A DNA stretch of 19,986 nucleotides from Actinomycetota bacterium. GTDB taxonomy: Bacteria > Actinomycetota > Thermoleophilia > Gaiellales > Gaiellaceae. The position numbers and the translations under genes are program-made. A model generated the notes under the pieces. It saw only the letters and a list, made by a program, of their open reading frames with translations. It made no database searches and was not told where the DNA came from. The stretch's first letter is position 1. Every line of letters begins with the position of its first letter. The DNA lies in NCBI GenBank assembly GCA_005883245.1, contig VAXT01000079.1:1-19986 (forward strand). The letters are read 5' to 3'. This document shows positions 1-6,371 of the stretch, piece by piece.

Positions 1-235
1 CAGGCCCGGCACCGATCTCCCGGAGCGCGGCCTCGACCGCAGCTCCCTGTCCGCCGCCCGGATCGGGGATCCAGTTCGCGTCCGCGACAGGCTCGGGCGA
101 CACCACCCAGGTCCTGCCGACGCCTGTCGCAACGGCGAGCACGTCGGCGAGCATTGCAAGAGAGAGCTCCTCCCGTGCGTGTCCGAGGCGCGTCTTCCCG
201 GGCGAGCCCGAGTGCGGAACCACGATCCGGATCAC
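1..235 (-). CDS. fbiD: CofC/FbiD-type phosphoenolpyruvate/2-phospholactate guanylyltransferase, 5' part only
   Basis: This is the first ~78 codons of a gene that leaves the window at its left edge. The protein begins VIRIVVPHSGSPGKTRLG, the nucleotide-binding start of the CofC/FbiD family (a P-x-x-G-x-x-K-x-R-L pattern). It continues with an AMLADVLA helix and a DPGGGQGAAVEAAL segment that matches the family's 'gLN-aAv' loop. Enzymes of this family activate phosphoenolpyruvate or 2-phospholactate with GTP during coenzyme F420 biosynthesis in the cytosol. The GTG start at 235 overlaps the stop of the upstream thioesterase gene by four bases (GTGA), so the two are probably translated together. 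The rest of the protein is not visible. A related MobA-like nucleotidyltransferase cannot be fully excluded, but the N-terminal pattern fits CofC/FbiD well. Confidence 0.75.
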   Translation of the reverse strand, partial: MIRIVVPHSGSPGKTRLGHAREELSLAMLADVLAVATGVGRTWVVSPEPVADANWIPDPGGGQGAAVEAALREIGAGP

Positions 236-624
236 CTGCGAAGCGGCCGCACCGCGATCGTCACGCGGCTGACCGCGCACAGCCGTCCTTCGTCGTCGGT
301 CAACTCGACGTCCCAGACCCAGGTCGTCCGCCCCCGGTGGATGCGGCGCGCGGTCGCGTGGATCGTGCCCTCGCGGATCGAGCGCAGGAACGTCGAGTTG
401 TTCGACATGCCGAGGCCGATGTTCCCGTCCGGGACCACGCCGACGTTCGTCCCGACCGAGGCGAGTGCTTCCGCGATCGAGGCGTGAACGCCTCCGTGCA
501 CGAGACCGACCGGCTGGAGCAGGTGCTCCCGCACCGGAACGTGCGCGCGCACGAGCTCGTCGGTGGCCTCGTCGATCTCGAGTCCGTAGTGGAGATCGAA
601 GGGGGACGAGTGGGATTCCCACAT
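232..624 (-). CDS. PaaI/YdiI-like hotdog-fold acyl-CoA thioesterase
   Basis: A single hotdog domain of about 130 residues, the usual size for the PaaI/YdiI/EntH group. The motif LVHGGVHASIAEALAS holds the HGG turn followed by a glutamate at the catalytic position, as in YdiI/EntH-type thioesterases (PaaI proper uses aspartate). The C-terminal strands (TWVWDVELTDDEGRLCAVSRVTI) are typical of the fold. Such proteins hydrolyse aromatic or acyl-CoA thioesters. I chose the ATG at 624, which gives MWESHSSPFDLHYG and leaves a 31-bp gap to the divergent oxidoreductase gene. An ATG at 663 would add 13 residues but overlap that gene. Neither start has a clear Shine-Dalgarno. The stop overlaps the fbiD start, so the pair forms a small operon. 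The substrate is unknown; a link to the neighbouring aromatic-CoA pathway is inference. Confidence 0.85.
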   Translation of the reverse strand: MWESHSSPFDLHYGLEIDEATDELVRAHVPVREHLLQPVGLVHGGVHASIAEALASVGTNVGVVPDGNIGLGMSNNSTFLRSIREGTIHATARRIHRGRTTWVWDVELTDDEGRLCAVSRVTIAVRPLRR

Positions 625-655
625 GGCGTCGCAAAGTGTGAAGCTTTCGGCGGAA

Positions 656-1483
656 GTGAACATCGGGATCGGACTACCGACGACCGTGCCCGGCGCGACG
701 GGCGACCTGCTGCTCGAGTGGGCGCGGCGCGCCGACGACGGACCGTTCTCGTCGGTGGCGGTGCTCGACCGGGTCGCGTACGACAGCTACGAGCCGTTCG
801 CGATGCTCGCGGCGGCTGCGGCGGCGACCTCGCGTGTGCGGCTGGCGACGATGATCGCGATCGGGCCCCTCCGCTCGACGGCGCTGCTTGCGAAGCAGGC
901 CGCGTCGGTGCACGGGCTCTCGGGCGGCCGGTTGACGCTGGGGCTGGCGGTGGGAGCGCGGCTCGACGACTTCGACGTCGCCGGCGTCGAGCACAAGGGT
1001 CGCGGCAAGCGGCTCGGCGAGCAGCTGGCGTACATCCGCGGCAACGTCGACGGCGATCTCGTCGGCCCCTCGCGAGACGGGATCGAGATCCTCGTCGGCG
1101 GCCTGAGCGGCCCGGCGTACTCGCGGATGGCGCGGTATGCGGACGGCTACGCGCACAACGGCGGGCCGCCGCGGGCCTTCGCCAACGCCGCGGCTCGCGC
1201 GATTGCCGCCTGGAGCGACCTCGGCCGTCCTGGGAGGCCGAAGCTCTGGGGCCAGGGGTACTTCGCGTTCGGCGACCCCGACCGCGGTGACGCGTACCTC
1301 CGCGACTACTACGCGTTCACCGGCCCATTCGCGGAGAAGATCGCCGCGGGCCAGCTGACGAGCGCGCGGGCCGTCAAGGACTACGTGCGGGGCTACGAGG
1401 AGGCGGGCTGCGACGAGCTCGTTCTCTTCCCGTGCGTGCCCGGGATCGACGAGCTCGAGCGGCTCCAGGAGGCTCTCTCGTGA
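656..1483 (+). CDS. Luciferase-like (LLM class) flavin/F420-dependent oxidoreductase
   Basis: About 275 residues forming a bacterial-luciferase-like TIM barrel. The N-terminal strand reads VNIGIGLPTT. The family hallmark LSGGRLTLGLAVG lies near residue 100, and the late strand with IEILVGGLSGPAYSRMARYADGYAHNGGP is also typical. The C-terminal ELVLFPCVPGIDELERL segment is the usual end. Members use FMN or coenzyme F420; the nearby F420 biosynthesis gene makes F420 plausible but does not prove it. The GTG at 656 places the first beta-strand at the very N-terminus, as in homologues. An ATG at 623 would add 11 residues and overlap the divergent thioesterase start. The gene lies 175 bp upstream of the tryptophan/anthranilate operon on the same strand, so it may be co-transcribed. 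Its substrate is unknown. Confidence 0.85.
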   Translation: MNIGIGLPTTVPGATGDLLLEWARRADDGPFSSVAVLDRVAYDSYEPFAMLAAAAAATSRVRLATMIAIGPLRSTALLAKQAASVHGLSGGRLTLGLAVGARLDDFDVAGVEHKGRGKRLGEQLAYIRGNVDGDLVGPSRDGIEILVGGLSGPAYSRMARYADGYAHNGGPPRAFANAAARAIAAWSDLGRPGRPKLWGQGYFAFGDPDRGDAYLRDYYAFTGPFAEKIAAGQLTSARAVKDYVRGYEEAGCDELVLFPCVPGIDELERLQEALS

Positions 1484-1557
1484 TCCGTCCTCGTTCTCCG
1501 GGAATCGCGCGCGCGTTCCTCGGGCGCCGCTGCGGGTGCGGGGCCGGAGGGAACAGT

Positions 1558-1662
1558 ATGAGCAATACGGGCCCGGAGAGCACCGGGCCCGCAGCGGCGT
1601 CAGGCGGCGGCGGAGACCGGCTCCGCCGGTCGGGAGCCGTCGCCGGCGAGGGGCGCGCGTGA
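1558..1662 (+). CDS. Possible 34-codon leader peptide upstream of the catabolic operon
   Basis: An ATG at 1558 is preceded by a strong Shine-Dalgarno (GGAGGGA, about 1546-1552) at good spacing. It opens a 34-codon frame rich in Gly, Ala, Ser and Arg that ends in TGA at 1660-1662. That stop overlaps the GTG start of the monooxygenase gene (GTGA), so translation could be coupled. The frame runs through a GC-rich hairpin and a copy of a structured repeat, and contains no tryptophan codon. I recognise no similarity to any peptide family. It may be a leader peptide, or simply a chance frame behind a good ribosome-binding site. Confidence 0.25.
   Translation: MSNTGPESTGPAAASGGGGDRLRRSGAVAGEGRA
1568..1591 (+). 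other. GC-rich perfect stem-loop before the operon
   Basis: A perfect 9-bp inverted repeat (CGGGCCCGG and CCGGGCCCG) with a 6-base loop AGAGCA. It lies between the luciferase-like gene and the monooxygenase gene. It has no following T-tract, so it is not a canonical intrinsic terminator. It could act as an RNA processing, attenuation or mRNA-stability structure. Confidence 0.6.
1593..1659 (+). repeat. 67-bp structured palindromic repeat, copy A
   Basis: This copy is 58/67 identical, without gaps, to a second copy on the minus strand at 13869-13935. It can fold into a 9-bp outer stem (1603-1611 with 1636-1644, one G-T pair), a purine internal loop (GGA opposite GGGA), a perfect 6-bp inner stem GACCGG/CCGGTC and a CTCCG pentaloop. 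It ends at the GTG start of the monooxygenase gene and contributes the purine-rich segment just before it. It resembles REP-type dispersed palindromes, but I do not recognise it as a named family. Confidence 0.8.
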
Positions 1663-3617
1663 ACGTCGCGATCGTCGGCGGCGGGCCCGCAGGGCTCTAC
1701 CTGGCGATCCTGCTGAGCAAGCTCGACCGCGGGGTCGACGTGCGCGTCCTCGAACGCAACGAGCCCGATGCCACCTTCGGCTTCGGCGTCGTCTTCAGCG
1801 AGGAGACGCTCGGTGCGTTGCGGGATGCGGATCCCGAGACGCATCTCGAGATCACAGACACGTTCGCCCGCTGGGACCGCATCGACATTCGCTTCCAGGG
1901 GCGCGAGGTGTCGTCGCGGGGCCACTCGTTCTCGGCGATCGCGCGCAGGCGGCTGCTCGAGATCCTGCAGGAGCGCTGCCGCGAGCTGGGCGTGACGCTC
2001 GAGTTCGGCGTCGAGGTCGAGGAGCTGCCGGACGCGGATCTCGTCGTGGGCGCGGACGGCGCGAACAGCCTCGTGCGCCGCTTCGGCAACTTTGGAACGA
2101 AGGTCCGGCCGGAGGGCTCGAAGTACGTCTGGTTCGGCACCGACCACGTCTTCGACGCCTTCACGTTCGCCTTCCGCGAGATCGAGCACGGCCTCTTCAA
2201 CGCGCACGCCTACCCGTACGACGAGCGAATGTCGACGTTCATCGTCGAGTGCCCCGAGCCGGTGTGGCGCGCGGCCGGGCTCGACCGGCTGGACGAGCAG
2301 GAGAGCCTCGCCTTCTGCGAGCAGCTGTTCGCGAACGAGCTGCGCGGGCGGGAGCTGTACTCGAACCGGTCGCTCTGGCTCGACTTCCCGAAGATCACGA
2401 ACACGACGTGGCACAGCGGGAACGTCGTCATCCTCGGCGACGCGGCGCACACCGCGCACTTCTCGATCGGCTCCGGGACGAAGCTCGCGATCGAGGACTC
2501 GATCTCGCTGGCCGCCGCGCTCGCACGACGGCGCTGGGACCTCGAGGCGGCGTTCGTCGACTACGAGCTCGAGCGCGAGCCCTATGTCGAGCGCACCCAG
2601 GACGCGGCCAGCGAGAGCGCCGCGTATTTCGGGCGCATCGCGAGCTACTCGCACCTCGAGCCGATCCAGTTCGCGTTCAACCTGATCACGCGCAGCGGGC
2701 GGATCACGCACGCGACGCTCGGTGTGCGCGACCCGCAGTTCACGCGTGCGCTCGACGGTTGGCTCGGCGGAAGGCCGATCTCGCCGCCGCCCGCGTTCTC
2801 GCCGTACGAGCTGCGCGGGGCCCGGTTCGAGAAGCGCTTCGAGCTCGTCGAGAGCTCGGTTGCGGTGAGCCCAGAGGGGCGGGCCTCTCCTGAGGAGGCC
2901 GTCCGGCCCGAGGGCAAGCTCCTGCTCCGTCTCACACACGCCGGTCGCCGCGGCGCGACCCAGCCGCGGAGCAGGGGCGTCGACCTCCCGCTGGCCGACG
3001 GCTGGCCCGTCGTGGCGCCGACGAAGCGCCCCTACGCGCCCTTCGGCGCGATTCCCGGCGAGCCGGACGAGGTTGCGGTCCTCGACGCATTCGTCGCCGC
3101 GGCCCGGGCCGCCGCCGCCGAGGTGCTGGAGATCGACATGGCGCACGGCTACCTCCTGGGCAGCTACCTGTCGCCGCTGACGAACGACGAGGACGACCGG
3201 CTGCGGTTTCCGTTGCGCGTGCTCGAGGCCGTGCGCGGCGCGTGGGAGGGACCGCTGGCGGTACGTCTGTCCGTCACCGACTGGCACCCGCGCGGGAACA
3301 CGGTCGACGACGGGATCGCGATCGCGCGCGCCCTCGCCGACCACGGATGCGACCTGATCCACGTCGAGGCGGGCCAGACGATCCACGACGACCGCCCGCA
3401 GTACCGGCGCGGGTTCCTGACCGCGCTCAGCGACCGCGTCCGCAACGAGGCGCGCGTTCCGACCCTCGTCGGCGGCTACCTGACGACGCTCGACGAGGCG
3501 AACACGATCGTTGCCGCGGGCCGCGCGGACCTCGTCCTGCTCGACTTGCCCGAGACCCAGATCGAACGCCCTCTCCAACCAGTGACCACGGTGTTGCTGG
3601 GGGAGGTTCGAGCGTGA
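1659..3617 (+). CDS. 2-aminobenzoyl-CoA monooxygenase/reductase-like flavoprotein with a shortened C-terminal domain
   Basis: The protein has 652 residues. Residues 1-379 are a FAD monooxygenase of the salicylate-hydroxylase type: GGGPAGLY at 7-14, a GADGANS motif, and GDAAHTAHFSIGSGTK from residue 260 for FAD. Its closest recognisable pattern is 2-aminobenzoyl-CoA monooxygenase/reductase (FGFGVVFSEETLG, FDAFTFAFREIEHG, AHAYPYDERMSTFIVE). Residues 380-652 resemble the Old Yellow Enzyme-like reductase half (LTHAGRRG at 425-432, MAHGYLL from 494, SPLTN) but total about 270 residues against roughly 370 in the family. The first FMN-binding strand, the YGGS region and the C-terminal GR phosphate motif are missing, and one of the paired active-site histidines is Asp493. 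The family hydroxylates and reduces 2-aminobenzoyl-CoA. GTG at 1659 is chosen because it puts the Rossmann strand at the N-terminus. First gene of a nine-gene overlapping operon. Confidence 0.88.
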   Translation: MNVAIVGGGPAGLYLAILLSKLDRGVDVRVLERNEPDATFGFGVVFSEETLGALRDADPETHLEITDTFARWDRIDIRFQGREVSSRGHSFSAIARRRLLEILQERCRELGVTLEFGVEVEELPDADLVVGADGANSLVRRFGNFGTKVRPEGSKYVWFGTDHVFDAFTFAFREIEHGLFNAHAYPYDERMSTFIVECPEPVWRAAGLDRLDEQESLAFCEQLFANELRGRELYSNRSLWLDFPKITNTTWHSGNVVILGDAAHTAHFSIGSGTKLAIEDSISLAAALARRRWDLEAAFVDYELEREPYVERTQDAASESAAYFGRIASYSHLEPIQFAFNLITRSGRITHATLGVRDPQFTRALDGWLGGRPISPPPAFSPYELRGARFEKRFELVESSVAVSPEGRASPEEAVRPEGKLLLRLTHAGRRGATQPRSRGVDLPLADGWPVVAPTKRPYAPFGAIPGEPDEVAVLDAFVAAARAAAAEVLEIDMAHGYLLGSYLSPLTNDEDDRLRFPLRVLEAVRGAWEGPLAVRLSVTDWHPRGNTVDDGIAIARALADHGCDLIHVEAGQTIHDDRPQYRRGFLTALSDRVRNEARVPTLVGGYLTTLDEANTIVAAGRADLVLLDLPETQIERPLQPVTTVLLGEVRA

Positions 3618-4207
3618 ATCTCGGGGAGTTGGCGTACCCGGACGTGCCTCAGGGTGCGATGCACTTGTTGCCTTTGGGGGCAACGGAGCCGCATGGGCCG
3701 CACGCGCCGCTCTCGACCGACACGCTGATCTCGGTCGGAATCTGCGAGCGGGCGGCGGAGCGGCTCACGGGCGAGATCCCGGTGCTCGTGCTGCCGGCGC
3801 TGGCGTATGGCGTCACACGCTACGGCTCGGCCTTCCCCGGGACGGTCTCGATCTCCGAGGAGACGCTGCGCGCGCTCGTCACCGAGATCGCGGCCGGCGT
3901 CGGCCCGCTCGTCCTCGTGAACAGCCACTTCGAGCCCGAGCAGGTCGAGACGCTGCGCTCCACCGGGCTACCGCTGCTCGATCTGACGCGTCGCCGCAAT
4001 GCCGAGCGGCTGACGGAGGAGTTCCGCTCCGGCTCGTGCCACGCCGGGCCCGCCGCGATCCGGGACGGCCGGACCGATTTCGTCGCGATGGGCATGGACG
4101 AGGCGTACTGTGGCGCGCCCGCAGAATCCTCGGCCGAGGAGGGGCGCGCGACCTTCGACACGCTGACGGACCTGCTCGTCGAGCTGATCCGCGAGGTCGC
4201 GACGTGA
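3614..4207 (+). CDS. Creatininase-family metal-dependent amidohydrolase (candidate N-formylkynurenine formamidase)
   Basis: A compact protein of 197 residues; the family is usually about 240-260. The creatininase metal-binding pattern is intact: LPLGATEPHGPH with Glu25 and His27, STDT with Asp36, then NSHFE with His105 and Glu107, matching the HxE pair of creatininase. An HAG motif follows at 143-145. Family members hydrolyse cyclic amides, peptides (MftE) or formamides (ArfB). The gene overlaps the monooxygenase stop by GTGA and the CoA-ligase start by GTGA. Its operon encodes tryptophan 2,3-dioxygenase and kynureninase but no recognisable kynurenine formamidase of the KynB cyclase or alpha/beta-hydrolase type. 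The most economical role is therefore hydrolysis of N-formylkynurenine. Opening or deaminating a ring product of the CoA pathway is the alternative. Family assignment is secure; the role is inference. Confidence 0.88.
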   Translation: MNLGELAYPDVPQGAMHLLPLGATEPHGPHAPLSTDTLISVGICERAAERLTGEIPVLVLPALAYGVTRYGSAFPGTVSISEETLRALVTEIAAGVGPLVLVNSHFEPEQVETLRSTGLPLLDLTRRRNAERLTEEFRSGSCHAGPAAIRDGRTDFVAMGMDEAYCGAPAESSAEEGRATFDTLTDLLVELIREVAT

Positions 4208-5682
4208 TCACGAACGCCGACCTTCCGCTGGAACTGAACCTCGCAAGCTGGTTCGTCGACCGCAACGTCGAGCAGGGGCGCGGCGAGCGTACGGCGCTGA
4301 TGAGCGCGTCGGGACCGACGACGTATGCGGAGCTTGCCCGCCTCGTGAACCGCTGCGGCAATCTCCTCCGCGAGCTCGGCGTCGACGCCCAGGACCGGAT
4401 GCTGCTGGTACTCGGCGACTCGGTCGAATTCGTCGCGCTCTGGTACGGCGCCCAGAAGATCGGCGCTGTCACGGCGGAGGCGTACACGTTCCTGCAGCCG
4501 AAGGACTACGCCTACTACCTCGAGTACACCGACGCGGCGGTCGTCGTGGCCGACCGGACGACGGAGGCTGCAATCCGCCAGGTCGCAGGCGAGCGGCAGG
4601 TGCTCCTCGTCGACCAGACGTTCCAGGAGGGGCTGGCCGGGGTGTCCGACGAGCTCGAGCCTGCGCCGACGACGAAGGACGACGTCTGCCTCTGGAAGTT
4701 CACGACCGGCAGCACCGGCCGGCCCAAGGGCGCCGTCCATCCCGTGCACAGCCCCGTCCTCAGCCACGAGTGGTACGCGCGCGATGTGCTGGGGATCCGC
4801 GAGGACGACGTCGTGCTGCCCGTGCCGAAGCTCTTTTTCGGCTACGCGCGCGATCTGACCGCGCTCTACCCGTTCGGCGTCGGCGGCGCGGGCATCGTGT
4901 TCCCCGAGCGTACGACGCCGGAGCGGATCTTCGAGCTGATCGCCGAGCACCGCCCGACGATCCTCGTCAACGTGCCAACGATGATGGCGCAGATGATCGA
5001 CTCGATCAGACGTGGCCGGTGCCAGGCACCTGACATGTCCTGTTTGCGCGTGTGTACGTCGGCCGGTGAGGCACTGCCGCGCGAGCTGCACGACCGCTGG
5101 CTGGACACCTTCGGCGTCGAGGTGCTCGACGGAATCGGCTCGTGCGAGCTGTACCACATCTACATCTCGAACCGGCCCGGCCGCGCGCGACCCGGCTCGA
5201 CCGGTGAGCTCGTCCCCGGCTACGAGGCCGAGGTCGGCGAGAACGGCGAGCTGCTCGTTACCGGCGACACGGCCGCGCTCCTCTACTGGGGCGACGAGGA
5301 AAAGACGAGAGCGACGTTCGAGGGCGACACCGTCCATACCGGCGACCTGTTCGAGCGGCACGACGACGGCTTCTTCTGGTACCGCGGCCGCGTCGACGAC
5401 CTGATCAAGGTCGGTGGGATCTGGGTTGCGCCGGCCGAGATCGAGCATTGCCTCGTCGGCCATCCGGACGTCGTCGAGTGCGCCGTCGTCGGGGCTGCAC
5501 ACAACGGGCTGACGATCCCGAGGGCGTACGTCGTCGTCAGGCAGCCCGTGGAGGAGCAGGCGCTCCAGGACTTCGTCCGCGAACGGCTCTCGCCGCACAA
5601 GTACCCGCGTGAGGTCGTGTTCGTCGACGATCTGCCGAAGACGCCGTCCGGAAAGCTCGACCGGAAGGCGTTGCTCGCATGA
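4204..5682 (+). CDS. 2-aminobenzoate (anthranilate)-CoA ligase, benzoate-CoA ligase family
   Basis: 492 residues, an ANL-superfamily adenylate-forming ligase. The phosphate-binding loop TTGSTGRPKG lies at 167-176. Further on come SAGEALP, the A5 motif GIGSCELYHIYISN, the TGD motif, the hinge RGRVDDLIKVGGIWVAPAEIE and the A10 lysine in PSGKLDRKALL (Lys484). The LFFGYARDLTALYPFGVGG and SCELYHIYISNRPG patterns are those of benzoate/2-aminobenzoate-CoA ligases. It would activate anthranilate with ATP and CoA to 2-aminobenzoyl-CoA, feeding the monooxygenase encoded two genes upstream. GTG at 4204 overlaps the previous stop by four bases and gives an N-terminus (LPLELNLASWFVDRNV) typical of the family. 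Substrate choice rests on context: kynureninase, which produces anthranilate, is in the same operon. Benzoate or another aminobenzoate cannot be excluded from the sequence alone. Confidence 0.9.
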   Translation: MITNADLPLELNLASWFVDRNVEQGRGERTALMSASGPTTYAELARLVNRCGNLLRELGVDAQDRMLLVLGDSVEFVALWYGAQKIGAVTAEAYTFLQPKDYAYYLEYTDAAVVVADRTTEAAIRQVAGERQVLLVDQTFQEGLAGVSDELEPAPTTKDDVCLWKFTTGSTGRPKGAVHPVHSPVLSHEWYARDVLGIREDDVVLPVPKLFFGYARDLTALYPFGVGGAGIVFPERTTPERIFELIAEHRPTILVNVPTMMAQMIDSIRRGRCQAPDMSCLRVCTSAGEALPRELHDRWLDTFGVEVLDGIGSCELYHIYISNRPGRARPGSTGELVPGYEAEVGENGELLVTGDTAALLYWGDEEKTRATFEGDTVHTGDLFERHDDGFFWYRGRVDDLIKVGGIWVAPAEIEHCLVGHPDVVECAVVGAAHNGLTIPRAYVVVRQPVEEQALQDFVRERLSPHKYPREVVFVDDLPKTPSGKLDRKALLA

Positions 5683-6371
5683 GCCGGGTCGTGGTCGTCA
5701 CCGGAGGCGCGAAGGGGATCGGAAAGGCGATCGCAGAGCGCTTCGCGGCAGCCGGCCACTGGGTCGAGGCGCCCGGCCACGACGAGCTCGACGTCACCGA
5801 CGAGCGACACGTGGGCGCGTTCTTCGAGAGCCTCGGCCGCGTCGACGTGCTCGTCAACAACGCGGGCATGGCGTCCAGCGGCGCTGTAGCACTGACCACG
5901 CTCCGCGACTGGCGCGCGCACCTCGACGTGAACGCGACGGGCTCCTTCCTCTGCACCCGGGCCGTGCTGGGCGGCATGATCGAGCGCGGAGATGGCCGGA
6001 TCGTGACCGTTGCCTCGGTGGCCGGGCTCGTGGGCGCGCGCTACACCGCCGCGTACACGGCGTCGAAGCACGCTGCGGTCGGACTCATGCGCGCGACGGC
6101 CGCAGAGGTCGGGGGAACCGGCGTCACCGCGAACGCCGTGTGCCCCGCCTACGTGGACACCGATATGACGAAGCGCTCGGTCGAGAACATCATGGACAAG
6201 ACGGGCCGCACGTCCGCGGAGGCGCAAACGGCGCTCGAGAAGATGACCCCGCTCGGACGCCTGCTCGAACCGGGCGAGGTCGCGGCCGCGGTCGCCTTCC
6301 TCGCCTCGCCCGAGGCGGCCGCGATCAACGGCCAGACGCTCGTCCTCGACGGCGGAGGCCTCCAGGCGTGA
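5679..6371 (+). CDS. Short-chain dehydrogenase/reductase (3-hydroxyacyl-CoA dehydrogenase-like)
   Basis: 230 residues, a classical SDR. The cofactor loop TGGAKGIG is at 8-15 and NNAG at 60-63. The catalytic set is Asn85, Ser113, Tyr126 and Lys130 (YTASK), followed by the CPAYVDTDM segment and a C-terminal ...LVLDGGG ending. It is FabG-like and probably uses NAD(P)H. Within the operon it would oxidise or reduce a hydroxyl/keto group on the alicyclic or ring-opened CoA intermediates after the monooxygenase, a 3-hydroxyacyl-CoA dehydrogenase-type step. The ATG at 5679 overlaps the ligase stop by four bases (ATGA). The exact substrate is not readable from the sequence. Confidence 0.9.
   Translation: MSRVVVVTGGAKGIGKAIAERFAAAGHWVEAPGHDELDVTDERHVGAFFESLGRVDVLVNNAGMASSGAVALTTLRDWRAHLDVNATGSFLCTRAVLGGMIERGDGRIVTVASVAGLVGARYTAAYTASKHAAVGLMRATAAEVGGTGVTANAVCPAYVDTDMTKRSVENIMDKTGRTSAEAQTALEKMTPLGRLLEPGEVAAAVAFLASPEAAAINGQTLVLDGGGLQA

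Noticed and set aside
1568..1591. Hairpin as an intrinsic terminator of the luciferase-like gene
   Set aside because: The stem is strong but no T-rich tail follows on either strand; kept only as a stem-loop.
1536..1658. N-terminal extension of the monooxygenase to 1536
   Set aside because: The extra 41 residues are Arg-rich translation of the repeat. The Rossmann strand starts right at the GTG at 1659. The similar Arg-rich stretch in the udgX upstream frame is what revealed the repeat.
1558..1662. Tryptophan-codon attenuator peptide
   Set aside because: The short leader frame contains no Trp codon, so classical trp-type attenuation is not supported.
1374..3683. A 769-codon open frame on the minus strand opposite the monooxygenase gene
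   Set aside because: It is rich in Arg, Pro, Ala and Val with no recognisable domain, and it is antisense to a gene with clear FAD motifs. Long antisense frames are expected in DNA of this GC content.
3820..5598. A 592-codon minus-strand frame opposite the creatininase and ligase genes
   Set aside because: Low-complexity composition without motifs, lying opposite well-supported genes.
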